This document shows positions 1-13,106 of a DNA stretch of 64,000 nucleotides, in pieces. The DNA comes from Mallotus nudiflorus. Its lineage: Eukaryota; Streptophyta; Magnoliopsida; Malpighiales; Euphorbiaceae. Under the pieces are notes generated by a model. The model was not told where the DNA came from. It worked only from the letters and a program-made list of their open reading frames with translations, and did not search any database. Both the position numbers and the translations under genes were made by a program. Position 1 is the stretch's first letter. Each line of letters begins with the position of its first letter. Location of the stretch: positions 3,036,501 to 3,100,500 of the forward strand of contig CANTUR010000057.1 in the NCBI GenBank assembly GCA_947683625.1, in the 5' to 3' direction.

Positions 1-2734
1 GAATTAGAGTGTTTTACATAAAATAAACCATTTGCATTCTAAAATAAAATTTTCTATATATATATATATTTTAATATTGTGAATTTTAATAACTCAACAA
101 GTAACCCTTCATAAATGAATTATGAAAAGTGATATATATATATATTACTAAACAAAAATTTATTAGTATGTTTATTATTTCAAAAAAAATTTCTTATTAT
201 TTAATATATTATTTTATTTTATTTTATAGAAATTTAATAAAATAAAAACTCTATTTAAATACAAAAAATCATGATATGTTAGTGTCAATTATTCCATAGT
301 TTTTCTATTTAATTTCCATAGGATTTATTAGTATTTTATTATATTTTATTTAGTTTATTATTTATAATTAGTGTTTTATTAGGATTAGCTTGATTTTACT
401 CCTTTTTGAGTTTTCTAGTTAATTTATGCATTTTTTGGTATGTTTTTGTAGGAATTTATTTTCCTAAAGAGTTTGGGATTCAAGCCTATAATTAAGGAGC
501 TATTTTATTAAGTTATTTTCGTAATTAGAAGATGTTTGAAGGAAAAAAATTATTATTTTCATCCTTGGACGAATTTAGGATATTTTTCTCTATAAATAGG
601 CAATTTTGACTCTAAATTAAAAAAAAAGGGGGAGCCAAGTTAAGAGAGTAGTTTTGGTATTAAAGAACTCATCAAGGATTAAAGAGCTCAACAAGAATTG
701 AAAATTGAAACGTACTTAAGTGAGTTTTATCTATTCTTCTTCTTCTTCATTCTCTTGTTATTTATTTTATTTTTGTAATTCTTTTTAAAGTCATGTTTGG
801 CTAAACTTTATTTGAGAGTTTAGGTTATGAGTAACTATTCTATGATGTGATCGAATACAAGTTTTATTAATTTGATTTTTATTAATTTTATGAGTTGCTT
901 TTCATGTCTTATATTCAATTAAGGGTCCAATTGATTACATGTTTATGGGTACATTCACTAACGAGAGTTAAGAGAATTTATTAGTTTTAAACTTATCGGA
1001 CTTAGATCACTCGACCACGAGAGTAGACGAGCTTTTTGGGGCACCATGACAGTAAGCAGAGGTTTACGGTGGTAAACCAATAATTGTTAAGAAATTTAAT
1101 GAGTTTTGATTAACTTCTTAATTAATTGAAACTCGAGAGAATTTTTAGATATTTAGAACAACTATCCTTAACTTAAATCAATATCTTTTGTTTGTTAATT
1201 TGTTCATGATCATATTGGAATAATGAAACTAAACTTAGCCTCTAAGCTTTTAATTATTTGAATTTAATTTAATTTAAATTACTTTTTTATATTTTATTTA
1301 TTAAATTACTTTTATTTTACTTGCTAACTAAGAAAATATGTAAAAATATTAGTACTCAATATACAATCATCGTGGGAATGATAACCTTTTATATTGCAAT
1401 TCACGATCTGTGCGCTTGCAGGTTTAAAATGCAACAAGTTTTTAACATGATACAATTTTTAATATTAATAAAAAATAAATTAAACTTGATTTACATTTTA
1501 AAAATATAGTAATCATGTTTATTGATTTATTAAAACTATTAATTTATATATTAAGTGGACTCTAAAGTTTTTTTTTTTATATTACAAATTATTTTATAGT
1601 TTATTGAATTACATTGCTTTCAAGTCGAAACTGACCAAAAATATTATTTTATTAAAGTTTTGGTGTAAATTTGTAATTCTATCATGGAATTAAGCAATCA
1701 AATAATATACATAATTCATTAATTCTAATTAATAAGTATTTCAAATTATTTAATTTGTGCTCTGATGTTATGGGTATTAATTAATAGGTTAAATGGTACT
1801 TTGACCTAATTATTCTCAAATATACCTTTAGTTTTTTTTTTCTAGTTGTACCTTTACATATTTCAATAACATAATTTCTTAATAAAAAAAATTAGAGTTG
1901 ACTTAAATTTAAAAAATAATGTAAGCATATATTATTTATTAATATATAAAAATTATGAATTTATTAATTGTGAATTTATTTATTAATTTATATATTAATT
2001 TATGACTGTCTACAAGTCAAAACTGGCCAAATATATTATTTTAGTAAAGTCTTGGTGTACGTTTGCAATTTTTATGGAATCACGAAATCAAATATTCATT
2101 TTCTTTCTCTCTCCCCCCATTGTTGTCAAAGAAAAGTTTTGAGTTCTCAAGCCAAATCAGTATAACTAATATGCCAGTCATATCAGAAATTACAGCATCC
2201 TTTAGGCTATGATAATATGGTTCCAATTGCTGAAAGTTGATTAGTTTAATGATATTGTTCTCTTCAAAGCATATATAGATAAAAAATTCGATCTTCCCCC
2301 CATTTTCATGTTCAAAAGAGATAGTCTGGTTCCAATTATTTGACAATCTCGTGCAAACTAAAAGAATTGGGCAAAATTTTTGTAGAAAGATATGTTATAC
2401 TTTTGAATAAACTCAAGAATTTTTTTTTTTTTTTAAATTCAAGCGAAGAATTTGATCATAAATTTATATATGGATCAAATTTCTTATTTGACAAACTATG
2501 CTGATTATATTAATGAAAGTTTCAAATAAATTTATAATAAATTTAGAAGCTCATTTAATAAAAATTTAAAATAATCTATAATTGCATTTTGTTGAAATTT
2601 TTATATTTTAAATTTTAAATTAAATATTTGTATTTCAACACAACCTTAAGCTATATATTTATGACCTCATGCATTTTATTTGATAAAATCTTTAAAAATA
2701 ATTCTTAAATTTATAAGGCCTTTTTTTTTTGTTA

Positions 2735-2736
<2 letters not shown>
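1..2736. other. AT-rich sequence without a recognisable gene
   Basis: I see no conserved coding sequence here. A TATA-like box (tataaatagg) lies at 591-600, followed by a less AT-rich stretch to about 1150, which could be part of an old LTR or promoter, but no LTR partner, primer-binding site or coding region supports this. Short open frames at 1321-1509 (+) and 2080-2346 (-) match no family I know and have no splice or domain context. If the GLR exon at 2837-3125 belongs to a gene, this stretch lies inside or beyond its first intron, because that gene reads leftward. Confidence 0.6.

Positions 2737-2776
<40 letters not shown>
2737..2776. repeat. TA microsatellite with a short CA tail
   Basis: A run of alternating T and A is followed by a short CA run. 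It lies about 60 bp into the putative first intron of the adjacent GLR exon. An open frame reading through it yields an alternating Tyr-Ile peptide, which is an artefact. Confidence 0.95.
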
Positions 2777-2836
2777 GATTCAAATTAAACAAAGATATAG
2801 CATGAAATCGAAACGCACAGGAAGGGAGATCAGAAC

Positions 2837-3125
2837 CTGCTGTAGCTGCTGAAACAGTGCTGTCTCTCGTAATGCCCTTTATATACAGAAGAAATTTGGG
2901 TTTAAAGTAAGGATGGGTGTCCCTGAAGTCTGACAGGGCCAAGTTAATGCAGCTCAACACTAACCTGCCTGTCCACTCATATTCAGCATCAAAACTTGCA
3001 CCAACATGCACTGTGGTTATTGCCTCTCCAGCCAATATTACAGTTTGTGATTCTGTCAACAAAGTCGCTAAAGAAACACGGAAAATGAAAGAGAGAACAA
3101 GATTGGAGCTGTTCTTTGCCATCAT
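2837..3125 (-). CDS. Glutamate receptor-like (GLR) gene, first exon only
   Basis: This exon encodes the signal peptide and the start of the ligand-binding (periplasmic-binding-protein-like) amino-terminal domain of a plant ionotropic glutamate receptor-like cation channel. Two adjacent Met codons (3125, 3122) begin a hydrophobic leader, followed by GASFDAEYEWTG, SCINLALSDF and the exon-end motif DSTVSAATA, all typical of GLR clade II/III first exons. The frame is open and the exon ends in phase 1 at a GT donor (CAGCAG|GTTCTG, intron from 2836). It closely resembles exon 1 of the GLR pseudogene at 27969-32721 in the same orientation, so the two are tandem paralogues. No second exon is visible between here and position 1. 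The gene either continues beyond the window after a long intron or is truncated. GLR identity is secure; whether it is functional is unknown. Confidence 0.8.
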
Positions 3126-3299
3126 ACACACACACAAACAAAACAATTTGTTTCTAATGCTATTGGAAGGGGAAAAAAAACATACAATTCTGCTGTAAGG
3201 AATAAAAAATAATGATCTCTCCTACTAGACAAGTACTTCAATTAAAGAAAATGTAGCATCTAACTCATTTTATCATTAAAAAAATATATATAATGGGAT

Positions 3300-4140
3300 T
3301 AGTTAGACCCTAGTGGCTAGTCATCAGATACCAAAAATTATATATATAATTAAAACAAATCTACCATGTACCTTCCTGGATAATTTAGTTAATGTATAAG
3401 CTAATACCATTAAAATAATCATATTGTTATTCAATTAGAGGATGTACATAATAAAGAAATTAATTAATTCACTAACAAATCTTAGTAGAAGCTAACATTT
3501 TTTTTAATTATTGAAAGGGGTATGAATCCGATGCTTACAACTAATTAATTCCTATATATCCCTTGACATGTTTCTTCCTTGGGTTTTGATTACTTTTTCT
3601 TCGGGCTGTTTTTTTTCTCCCCAAATTTTTCTGGTTGGCTTGTCTTTTTCATGTGTTATTATAACTTTTTACTGTTTTCAAGCAGTCATAATACAGTGCA
3701 TGTGTTACTAGCAATTATCGAATAGCATCAACATTTCCAAGGCCTTCGTATTTTCTTATTTAACAAAAATAACACAATCGTTCACCATAACCTTCTTTCT
3801 AGGAAGCATCCTCTATCTAATACAATTTTTTGTGAATAATTGCACATTGTGCGGACTGTAAACTCTTAGTTAAAAAATATATTATTTCATAAATTTTTAA
3901 AGTAATTTTTTTGGGCATAATAATTCAGTACTTGCTCACTGGTTTAATACTAATCGGAATTTCTATAACTATCACATAGTCGCATCATTATACCCGAAAA
4001 AATAGGAGAAGAGAAAGAATCTATTGTAGCTGCTGAATCGGTATTAGTTTCTAAGTTATTGGAATATATATAGTTTCTAAGGGATAATACTTCAGCATTA
4101 AAATCATGATCTCTTACTGCATAACTTATTTTACACTTTT
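3300..4140. repeat. GLR 5'-flank duplication, copy A
   Basis: Several segments match 51935-52410 in the same order and orientation. Landmarks include ttcaattagag followed by ataataaagaaattaat, the block from gatgcttac to attaattcctatatatc, cttgacatgt, and near 4070-4110 a ttctaaggg / acttcagc / aaaatcat series. A shorter piece (atgcttac..ctaatt.attcc) also occurs at about 32840-32870, upstream of the GLR pseudogene. This is therefore the upstream region of a duplicated GLR unit. No open frame is supported inside it. Confidence 0.6.
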
Positions 4141-4276
4141 TTAATTTGTTGTTATGAATAATCTATACAAGTAAATTTTTAAGATTTTAAGATCGTGTCA
4201 ATCGTTGAATTTTAAAATGCTTTGTAATTCACTCCACATGATCTTATATTCTAGTAATTAAGTTCCTAGAATTCAA

Positions 4277-5330
4277 GCTCTAATACCAAATGAAATGCTA
4301 TAGAAGGGGGGTGAATAAGGCTAATGAGTGTCTTAGAAAGATAAAAATGATTTTAAGGAATTAAATAAGAATTGAAAGAATGTTAAAAAGGAAGAATAAA
4401 TAACACAATGATTTAAGGAGTTTAGATTCAATACTAATCCTACATGTCCACATAACTTATCCCCAAGTTAGAATTTTTAATCACCCATAATCTTATTCAT
4501 AAGATTGAGATTACATAAGAGTTTTATGACTCACTCTTACAACCTTACAACTTAACTTTTCAAGGCTCATTTAAAAAATAAATCTCAAGTGTTTCAATGG
4601 ATAACACTTAAACTAATTCCTTTTAGAATAAAATCTCACTTTCCATTTTCTTAATCCTAGAAAATAAAAGATCAAGAATATCTATTCTAACACTCATCAA
4701 CTCTTATAAGAGTTACACAAATACAAAAATTGTTTAAGAGAGAATTTGAGAGCGTAATTGAATACTTAAGAGAGAATGAATGATAAATAAGTTTCTCAAA
4801 CTTTCAATTGAACTTCATGAGTTGTTTATATAGATAAACAACTTAGATTATGGCTATTGGATGCATAGATTATGTCTCTAACATCTCTTGTTATTTTTGA
4901 ATTATTTCAAATTTATTTATGTGAGAACGCCGCTCACGATCGTGAGGAGTAAACTCTGGCTCTTGAGCATCAATTTAAGGATCGATGCATTCAAAAATCT
5001 CCATTGAATACTATCAAGACTACCCTCATGAGCTGAAGCCTGCTCCTCTTAATCGTGAAGGCAGCTCATGATGAGCATTGACCATTTTGCTAAAAAATGA
5101 GCTCTTGAGGAACTATACAAGGTTGGCTCATAAGGGGCTTATGAGGTGCTCATAAGAAGACCACTGTAAGTCCAATTTTATATATTTTTGGTATATAAAT
5201 GTTTCTCAAAGATTGAGGACTTCCATAGATTGACATACTTCATCAAAATGCATATTTATACTCTTTTAAAAAGTATTTTTGTCTCTAATCATGAAATAAT
5301 TATTTTTGATAATCAATTAACTTCCTACAC
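4277..5330 (-). repeat. Copia-type LTR remnant with primer-binding site (SIRE-like)
   Basis: On the minus strand, a sequence matching the usual plant initiator-Met primer-binding site with one mismatch (TGGTATTAGAGC, plus 4277-4288) follows the end of an LTR whose terminal CA is at 4291-4292. The LTR begins with a G run followed by gtgaataagg on the plus strand, a hallmark I associate with SIRE-type copia LTRs. It contains a perfect 14-bp palindrome, CTCACGATCGTGAG, at 4933-4946. The outer boundary is uncertain and I see no partner LTR or coding region, so this is probably a solo or truncated LTR. The clade is inferred from remembered LTR style only. Confidence 0.5.
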
Positions 5331-5651
5331 ACTTAAAGGAAATAATTAGAATTTAAATTGTTGGTCAAAGTCCAAAATTAGGAGTTTGATCATGCAAATG
5401 GTCAAAAACCCCTATAAGGGAGCTTTATCTTCTCTTATCATTATCTTCTCTTAACTTCTTTTATCCTTATCTTCTTGAACTCTCTACACATTACTCTTTT
5501 ATTCTAGAACCATTTATCATTTGTTAACTACAGAAATTATCTTCTAGAAAGATGTAGACAAAGGTGTAGAGTTGGCAATGTATTCTTCATAGTTCATTCA
5601 CTAGTAGTGTTTTCCCAGTTCCAGGTACACCATGAATAAGTACCCTTTAAT
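5331..5651. other. Non-coding stretch ending at the copia target site; P-loop-like fragment on the minus strand
   Basis: AT-rich sequence. On the minus strand, 5606-5631 translates to GVPGTGKT, a perfect Walker A motif, preceded by VLIH and followed by LLVNEL before a stop. This resembles the P-loop of ORC1/AAA+ ATPases but is too short to call a gene. The last five bases (5647-5651, ttaat) are the left copy of the target duplication of the copia element. Confidence 0.35.
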
Positions 5652-7815
5652 TGTTAGAAATCAGTTATGGTATTTAGACATAAATACATGTGTTGTAAGC
5701 ACAAGTCTAAATAGAGTAAATTTCAAAAATTTACTCATCATAACCCTTCATAAAATGAAGAATTTCATTTGCCCAGGATTCAAATTGCATTGAAATACAC
5801 AACTAAATAAATTAAGCAATATACAAACAAATAATTAATAAATTATAAGTTTGTAAACTTACTTGTTGTAGAGCTTAGTATTCCTTGTATTTAATTCCTT
5901 GAATAAAATGCTTAGCCCTCCAAATGTAAGGCCTCTAGTTTGAAACATCAAAGCCTTATCTATCACTTACTTGTGTTAATTAAACTTAGTAACTTGTACT
6001 AATTTAATTAAGAGCACTAATATAGAGTATATGTTTAGTATATGTTGTGTTTATTTTTGGTTTATGATCTCATCATAACCAAAAACACTTAGTGAATTTT
6101 ACTTAACTCTTTAAGCAAAAAATCACTTAAGCATTATCTTTCCTCTCTTATCACTTACCAAGTCTCTTGACTTGCCTTAGATATATCAAAGATATATGTG
6201 TAGTAATTTTCCACTAAGGAAAAGTATGAATTAATTAATTAAGTGATTATTAAGAATGCCACCTTAGGTATACACCTAACCATCTAAATGATTAAATGAC
6301 ACCTTAGGCATACTTTAGAAATATCCACTTAATTACTATGACACCTTGCTTAATTCAATAATTAAGCTTGCCACCTACACATATTAATGTATAAATTTGT
6401 ATGTAAAGTATACATCAAATGTATTAATTTACATATTTAATTATACATATACTTAGATATGGACTTTAATTAATCTTAGGTCCAAAACAAATATTGGCCT
6501 ATGTCCAAACCAATTTGGACCATTAACATAAGTCCATAAATAAATAACAACATATATATGTATTTATTAATTTAATATATATTAATTAATATCAAATATT
6601 AATTAATAAATAATACTCTTATTTGAATTAGATTTCATGATATACTAGAATCATTGTTCAAAATATAAATCTAATTCTATTAATCTTGATTAATTGATTA
6701 AACTCTTTTAATCAATAATTAGATTAATACTATAGTGAATAAATAAAACTCTTTAAGGTGTGACTTACTAGGTTCATGTCTAAATGGCAATGAGAAAATA
6801 TAATATTAACATTTAATATTATTTGAAACTCTTTTCAATTCTAAATGTGAAAATCCCAGTTATTCACATTTAGTTCTCATAAGCTGTGAGTGACCCCTAG
6901 TATCGATATCACAACTACCCAATTAGAAATGAATGCATATTATGATTCACACGAACCTGATCATAATTACCGTGCACTAAATTCCTTTCATTAAAGATCC
7001 TAATATAGCCTAGAGTCAAGGCATTATCAAACTCTAATAGCTTTATTATATGACCTGATCTTAAGTTTCAATTCTTGATAAAATACAACAAATACTAGAA
7101 CTCTTTATAGTACTGAAACTCTTTTTCAGACTGTGTTGTATTTATCCTGGCCAGGAATTTATTCATCAAGAATAAACTTAGATAACATAGGATCTATCCC
7201 GGTTCACACCAGGTAATGAATCCCATCTTGGTTAAACATTCATCCCTACATTTAACTAAATAGAGCCACCACACGCCATATACCCATGTGATGATTAACA
7301 CAAGTATGTAAGCGGTAACAAACTCTAACCACCTAAATGTGGATGACTATGTCACCTCAAGTCAAAAGACTATATGCACCATTATAATCTAGATTGTGAT
7401 TGTTGATTATATGTGAATATCCTTGCAATCACAATACTAATGTCACTGTTCGATTAACCCATCCAATGAGTATCCACATGTCTATTCTGATTACTCATAT
7501 CAAGTAGCATGAGTTTCACTACCTCCCACTATTAGTTTCTCACACTAATCAAGGAAAATAGACAGAGGTAATAGTCTAATTAATATTATCCAAATATTAA
7601 TTAATTGACTACGAACAATTTATAGTAAATGTACTGAATAAATATGTAACTCATATTATCAACTCTTTGATAATAAATTTATTCAACATAATACTAAAGG
7701 ATAAATACTCAAAAAAATAACATATTTATTTAAAAGAATATTTTATTGCCACAGGGATTATATACAATGTCTAAATAATTACAAGAATGCCACTAGGGCA
7801 TACCTTATACTAATA
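5652..7815 (-). repeat. 3' LTR of the copia element
   Basis: This 2164-bp direct repeat of 13107-15271 starts TGTTAG and ends CTAATA on the plus strand, a one-base change from the expected CTAACA. No gene is carried inside. Short open frames in it are not supported. Confidence 0.95.
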
Positions 7816-7817
7816 AT

Positions 7818-7826
7818 CTCCCACTT
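7818..7826 (-). promoter_or_regulatory. Polypurine tract of the copia element
   Basis: Minus-strand AAGTGGGAG lies two bases from the inner end of the 3' LTR. This is the expected position for the primer of plus-strand DNA synthesis. Confidence 0.8.
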
Positions 7827-7829
7827 GCA

Positions 7830-10800
7830 CTAGTGCCATTTACTAAAATATTTAAGACCCATCTTTTCAAGATGACCATCTAACTGTAGTTGTGTGAGCA
7901 CTTTAGTTAGTGGATCAGCAACATTGTCAGCTGAAGCTACCTTTTGGATAACCACTTCGCCCTTTCCAACAAGTTCTCGAATAATATGAAAACGCCTTTC
8001 TATATGTTTGGATTTCTGGTGAGACCTGGGTTCCTATGCCAATGCTATGGCTCCATTGTTGTCACAATAGAGAGAAATTGGAAACTCAATGGAAGGAACA
8101 ACTTGTAGTTCTATAATGAACTTCCTAATCCAAACAGCTTCTTTAGCAGCATCTGATGCAGCTATATACTCAACTTCTGTAGTGGAATCAGTAGTGATAC
8201 TTTGTTTGGAACTTTTCCAGCTCACTGCATCACCATTACAGATGAAAACAAACCTGGATATAGACTTTCTATCATCCATGTCTGATTGAAAATCAGAATC
8301 TGTAAAGCCATTAATCTGTAAATCACCTTCTCCATAAGTTAAGATCAAATCTTTAGTTCTTCTCAAGTACTTAAAGATTGATTTAACAGCTATCCAGTGT
8401 TCTAAACCTGGATTGGATTGAAACCTGCTAGTCACACTAACAGCATAGGTAATGTCAGGCCTAGTACACAACATAGCATACATTAAGCTTCCTATTGCTG
8501 AAGCATAAGGAACTTTAGCCATTTGTTCCATTTCCTCGGGTGTCTTGAGAGACATACTCGGATAAATGAACACCATGCCTAAATGGTAACAATCCTCTCT
8601 TGGATTCAAGCATATTGAACCTCTTCAATATCTTTTCCAAGTAAAGACTTTGGGATAAACCTATCATTCTCTTCGATCTATCTCTATAGAGTCGAATCCC
8701 GAGAACATAAATTGCCTCCCCTAAGTCTTTCATAGAGAAAGTTTTAGATAACCAGAATTTTACAGAAGTCATCATTCCTATATCATTTCCAATTAATAAA
8801 ATATCATCCACATACAAGATTAGGAAAGTGATTTGACTCCCACTAACCTTCTTGTAAACACAAGGCTCATCTTGATTCTTTATGAAATCATAAGAACAAA
8901 TAGCCTCATTGAAATAATGATTCCAACTCCTGGAAGCTTGCTTTAAGCCATAGATTGATCTATTAAGCTTACACACTTTAGAGCTTTCCTTGGATTCAAA
9001 ACCCTTGGGTTGCTCCATGAAAATTTCTTCCTCAAGATAACCATTAAGGAATGCAGTCTTGACATCCATTTTCCAAACCTCATAATCATAGTGTGCAGCT
9101 ATAGCTAAAAGAATTCGAATGGATTTAAGCATGGCTACTGGAGAAAAGGTCTCTTCATAATCGATCCCTTCTCTTTGGCGAAACCCTTTCGCCATAAGCC
9201 TAGCTTTAAAGGTGTTAACCTTTCCATCTGCATCGATCTTTCTTTTGAAGATCCATTTACATTCAATAGGTACAATACCTATTGGAGGATCAACAAGTGT
9301 CCAGACTTCATTTGCATACATGGAATCCATTTCTGTTCTCATAGCATCAATCCATTTAGAAGAATCTTTATTAGATAAAGCTTCTTTATATGTGGTAGGA
9401 TCATCTATATGAAGACTATCTTCATGAACATGCAACTTTTGCATATCATGTAGAAGGCCATATCTCTCCGGAGAATGAGATACCCTACTAGATTTTCTAG
9501 GAGTTGGTGTGATGATATTTTCAATTGGAATAGGCTCCTCGAGTTAATCAATATTCATTTGATCAGTTTGTTCTGTTTCTTTAGATGACTCTTCATCTAA
9601 TATTATCTTCTTTCCTATGCCACCTTCCTTTAGAAATTCTTTCTCAAGAAAAATGGCATCTCTGCTTACAACAACTATTTGTTCAACAGGAAGATAAAAG
9701 TAATATCCTAAACTATCTTTAGGATATCCAACAAACCTTCCTTTTATCAATTTCACATCCAACTTGTCCGACTTTAATTTTTTGATAAAAGCTGGACATC
9801 CCTAAATCTTAACATGTTTAAGACTTGGTGTTCTACCATGCCATATCTCATATGGTGTAGTAGATACGGATTTGGATGGAATATGATTAAGGACATAATA
9901 GGCAGTTTGGAGTGCATGACCCCAAAGAAAAATAGGAAGATCCGTATAACTCATTATTGATTGTACCATATCCAATAAAGTACGATTTTGCCTTTCAGAC
10001 ACTTCATTTAATTGAGGTGTTCCAGGCGGTGTGAGTTGAGATACAATGCCATGTTCCTTTAGGAACTCAATAAACTTGGTACTCAAGTATTCACCTCCTT
10101 GATCTGATCTCAGAGTTTTAATATTTTTCCCAGTTTGGTTTTCTACTTGGGCTTTGAATTCTTTGAACTTTTCAAAAGATTCAAATTTATTCTTCATAAG
10201 AAATAAATACCCATATCTTGATAGATCATCTATAAAGGTTATAAAGTAGTAAAAACCACCTCTAGCCATTTCAGAAAATGGCCCACATACATCACTATGT
10301 ATGACTTCTAATATATCAGTGGCTCTTGCCATTTGTCCTACAAATGGTGATCTAGTCATCTTGCCCTGAAGACAAGCTTCACAAGTTGTATTAGATGCGG
10401 ATTCAAGATTGCTCAAGATTCTCATCTTTTCTAACTTAGTGATTCTATCTTCAGCAATATGACATAATCTTAAGTGCCATAGATGTTTAGAATTAGAAGT
10501 ATTTTCAATTAGCATTGCATATTTATTGCTCATAAATTGAAGCTCATTATTATTGGAATTATTATCAATATAATATAAACCATGTATTAAATAACCCAAG
10601 CCAATAATATTACTTCCAAAGTAAATATTACATACGTCTCTTTTGAATAAAAATTCATAACCTTTTCTAGTCAAACTAGAAATAGAGACTATGTTTCTAT
10701 AAGCATTAGGTACATATAATACATCATCCAATAATAAAATGTGATTACAAAGATCTATTGAAGTTGACCCTATAGCTTTAGCTGCAACACTTGCACTATT

Positions 10801-11787
10801 TCCAAGCTTTAAGGTTACTTTATTAGGCTTCAACTTTCTTTTATTTGCTAGATCCTGTAAAGATAAACAAATGTGAGAACTAGCACCGGTATCCAATACC
10901 CATGCATTTGATGAACCATTAGAACATTTAGAAAAGTTAGAGAAAAACATACCTTCTCCAAAATTATCCTTTCTTTTAGTCTGTAAAGACTTAAGGAACT
11001 TAGGACAATTTCTTTTCCAATGTCCTTTACCTTCACAATAGTAACAATTACCCTTGTTTGGGTCTTCCTTTACCTGTCCCTTGCCTTGAGATTTGGCTAT
11101 TCTACCTGTAGGCTTGACAACATTTGTCTTGCCTTTCTTTTTAGTCTTACTAGAAGAAGTAATAAGAATAGTCTCCTTCCCCTTGCTACCTTGTATTGCC
11201 TTTTGGGCTGTTACAAGCATGTTCAATAAATTAGCAAGTGTACACTCTATTTTATTTATATGAAAATTTGCAATGGTCTGCCCAAATGGTTCAGGAAGTG
11301 ATTGCAGGATCAAATCCATTTGAAGATGGAAGTCCATTGAAAAATCTAGACTTTCTAGTTCCTCAATTGATCTTATCATTGAGTTCACATGGACTGCCAC
11401 ATCCTCACTTTCTTTCATTTTAGCACGAAACAACCGCTTTGATATCTCATATCTAGCGGTCCTACTCTGTTCACCAAACAACTCTTTCAGGTGAAGTAGG
11501 ATTTCATTTGCACTATTGTACTTCTCATGTTGTCGATGGATATCAGTACTCATAGAAGCCCACATAATGCAACGTGCTTGCAAATCATGCTTTTTCCAAT
11601 TTTTAAGAGTGTCTTGCTCCTCCTGAGAAGCATTTGCGGGAAGTGACTTAGGTAGTGGTTGTTCTAATACATATAGTATTTCTTCGGAAGCTAAAACTAC
11701 TTTTAGATTCCTTAGCCAATCTACAAAGTTTGGGCCTGTGAGCCTATGTTGGTCTAGTATGACGGAGAGTGGGTTTGATGATTTCAT
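7830..11787 (-). pseudogene. Copia gag-pol polyprotein, broken
   Basis: The polyprotein starts at 11787 with a gag domain. A zinc knuckle follows (C248, C251, H256, C261), then protease DTGASSHI (Asp299), an integrase zinc finger (H438, H443, C469, C472) and a catalytic D499/D562/E598 triad with 35 residues between the last two. Next come RT with KMDVKTAFLNGYLEEEIF and the YVDD box, and RNase H with a TEVEYIAAS segment. Breaks: TAG at 9802-9804 (where the family usually has Trp), TAA at 9544-9546, a one-base frameshift at about 8540-8570 in the region between RT and RNase H, and TAG at 8034-8036. Beyond that last stop the reading frame still gives a sensible carboxy terminus ending at TAG 7830-7832, just before the polypurine tract. 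The original product was about 1320 residues. It would have formed virus-like particles and processed, reverse-transcribed and integrated the element. Confidence 0.93.
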
Positions 11788-13092
11788 ATTATCAAATTAT
11801 CTGTAAAGGTAACAAAATTATTTAGTTTAAATGCCATTGTATAAAAATAAAATCATTAGATTTGATCTTTAATCTTAATGATTTCCCACTAATTTGGCGG
11901 ATCCTATTCTTCCAAGTAGGAAACGGAAATCCCTTATTGGATGGATTTCTAGTGGGTGATAAAGTTCTTAATAAATTATAATATTCCTCAAGTACCCTTT
12001 GCCATTCTTGAAATATTAAAATTTATAAGTGACATTTTCCCATCATCACATCTTATGTGATATTTCATTAATCAAGCTCTTAATGTTACAGACCTCAGGT
12101 ACCCATTGCCATTCTTGGTTCTTGGCATTAATTAAGTCCATACCATTGACACTATGAGATGTATAAATTTGAATAATACATACCTCAGGTACGCCTATTT
12201 TCCATTCTTGACATGTAGTATATTTATACACTCAAAAACATCACTATGCTTGACAATAACATTGCATAAATCTCTTAGATTTATATATACCCCTATGTGT
12301 CCATAGCCGATATACATAATCCAAAATTATACAATTTATTGCTCCAATGGAGAGCTTAGACTTAAATTTTATTTGGAAGATTTTTGGGTCTCACTTTGCA
12401 CATTAACCAATTTATATGTATCAAATACATAAATTGTATGACATCCAATTATACATATAGATATGTATAAAAGCATATAAAACATGCATATCTCATATGT
12501 ACATAAAACATGCAAATATGGATGCACAAATAAGGAGTGATCATGGACTAATTTTTATACCTATTTTAATACTAAAATAAATTACAAAAATTATTCTTGT
12601 CCATGAATACTTCAAGTATGAATATCCTTATCACCATCTTCATGGATTTGCTCCTTGAACTCCTTCAAGTCTCCTTGTTACAACTTTTGCAACAAACAAA
12701 AATACCTTGACATGCCAAGGTTATAAATACATCCTAATACTATGTAATTAACATTTAATTACATAAACAATAATAAAATTAATTATTACATTACTAGAAT
12801 GTAAAACCTTGTCCATGATCACTACTTGCAAGTATGGCATACAAAAATTAATAAATGCAACTTTTGCATGTTATTATAATTTTGCAAACATAATAAAAAC
12901 GTATGCTCCAGTATCACTATTTACTGCTACAGTACCACTATTTACTGCTACAGTACCACTATTAACAGTAGTACTAAAATAAACAAAATATATTTTTTAG
13001 CATATTTTAGCCATAAAACTTGCAACCAACATATTTTAATCACAACAATTGTAATTAAACAATTTATTTAGTATGTATAAAATGCAAAAAGG
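11788..13092 (-). other. Untranslated leader of the copia element
   Basis: This 1.3-kb stretch between primer-binding site and gag holds no gene. A 28-30 bp motif occurs three times about 95 bp apart (cctca.gtacc..t..ccattcttg at 11984-12010, 12092-12118 and 12183-12210). Near 12910-12965 there are tandem copies of a 24-bp unit containing ccactatttactgctacagt. Confidence 0.8.
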
Positions 13093-13093
13093 G

Positions 13094-13105
13094 GCTCTGA
13101 TACCA
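13094..13105 (-). promoter_or_regulatory. Primer-binding site of the copia element
   Basis: Minus-strand TGGTATCAGAGC, complementary to the 3' end of plant initiator-methionine tRNA, lies one base inside the 5' LTR. Confidence 0.93.
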
Positions 13106-13106
13106 C

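Noticed and set aside
2080..2346. 88-codon open frame on the minus strand
   Set aside because: No recognisable domain, no splice context, AT-rich surroundings; cannot be told from chance.
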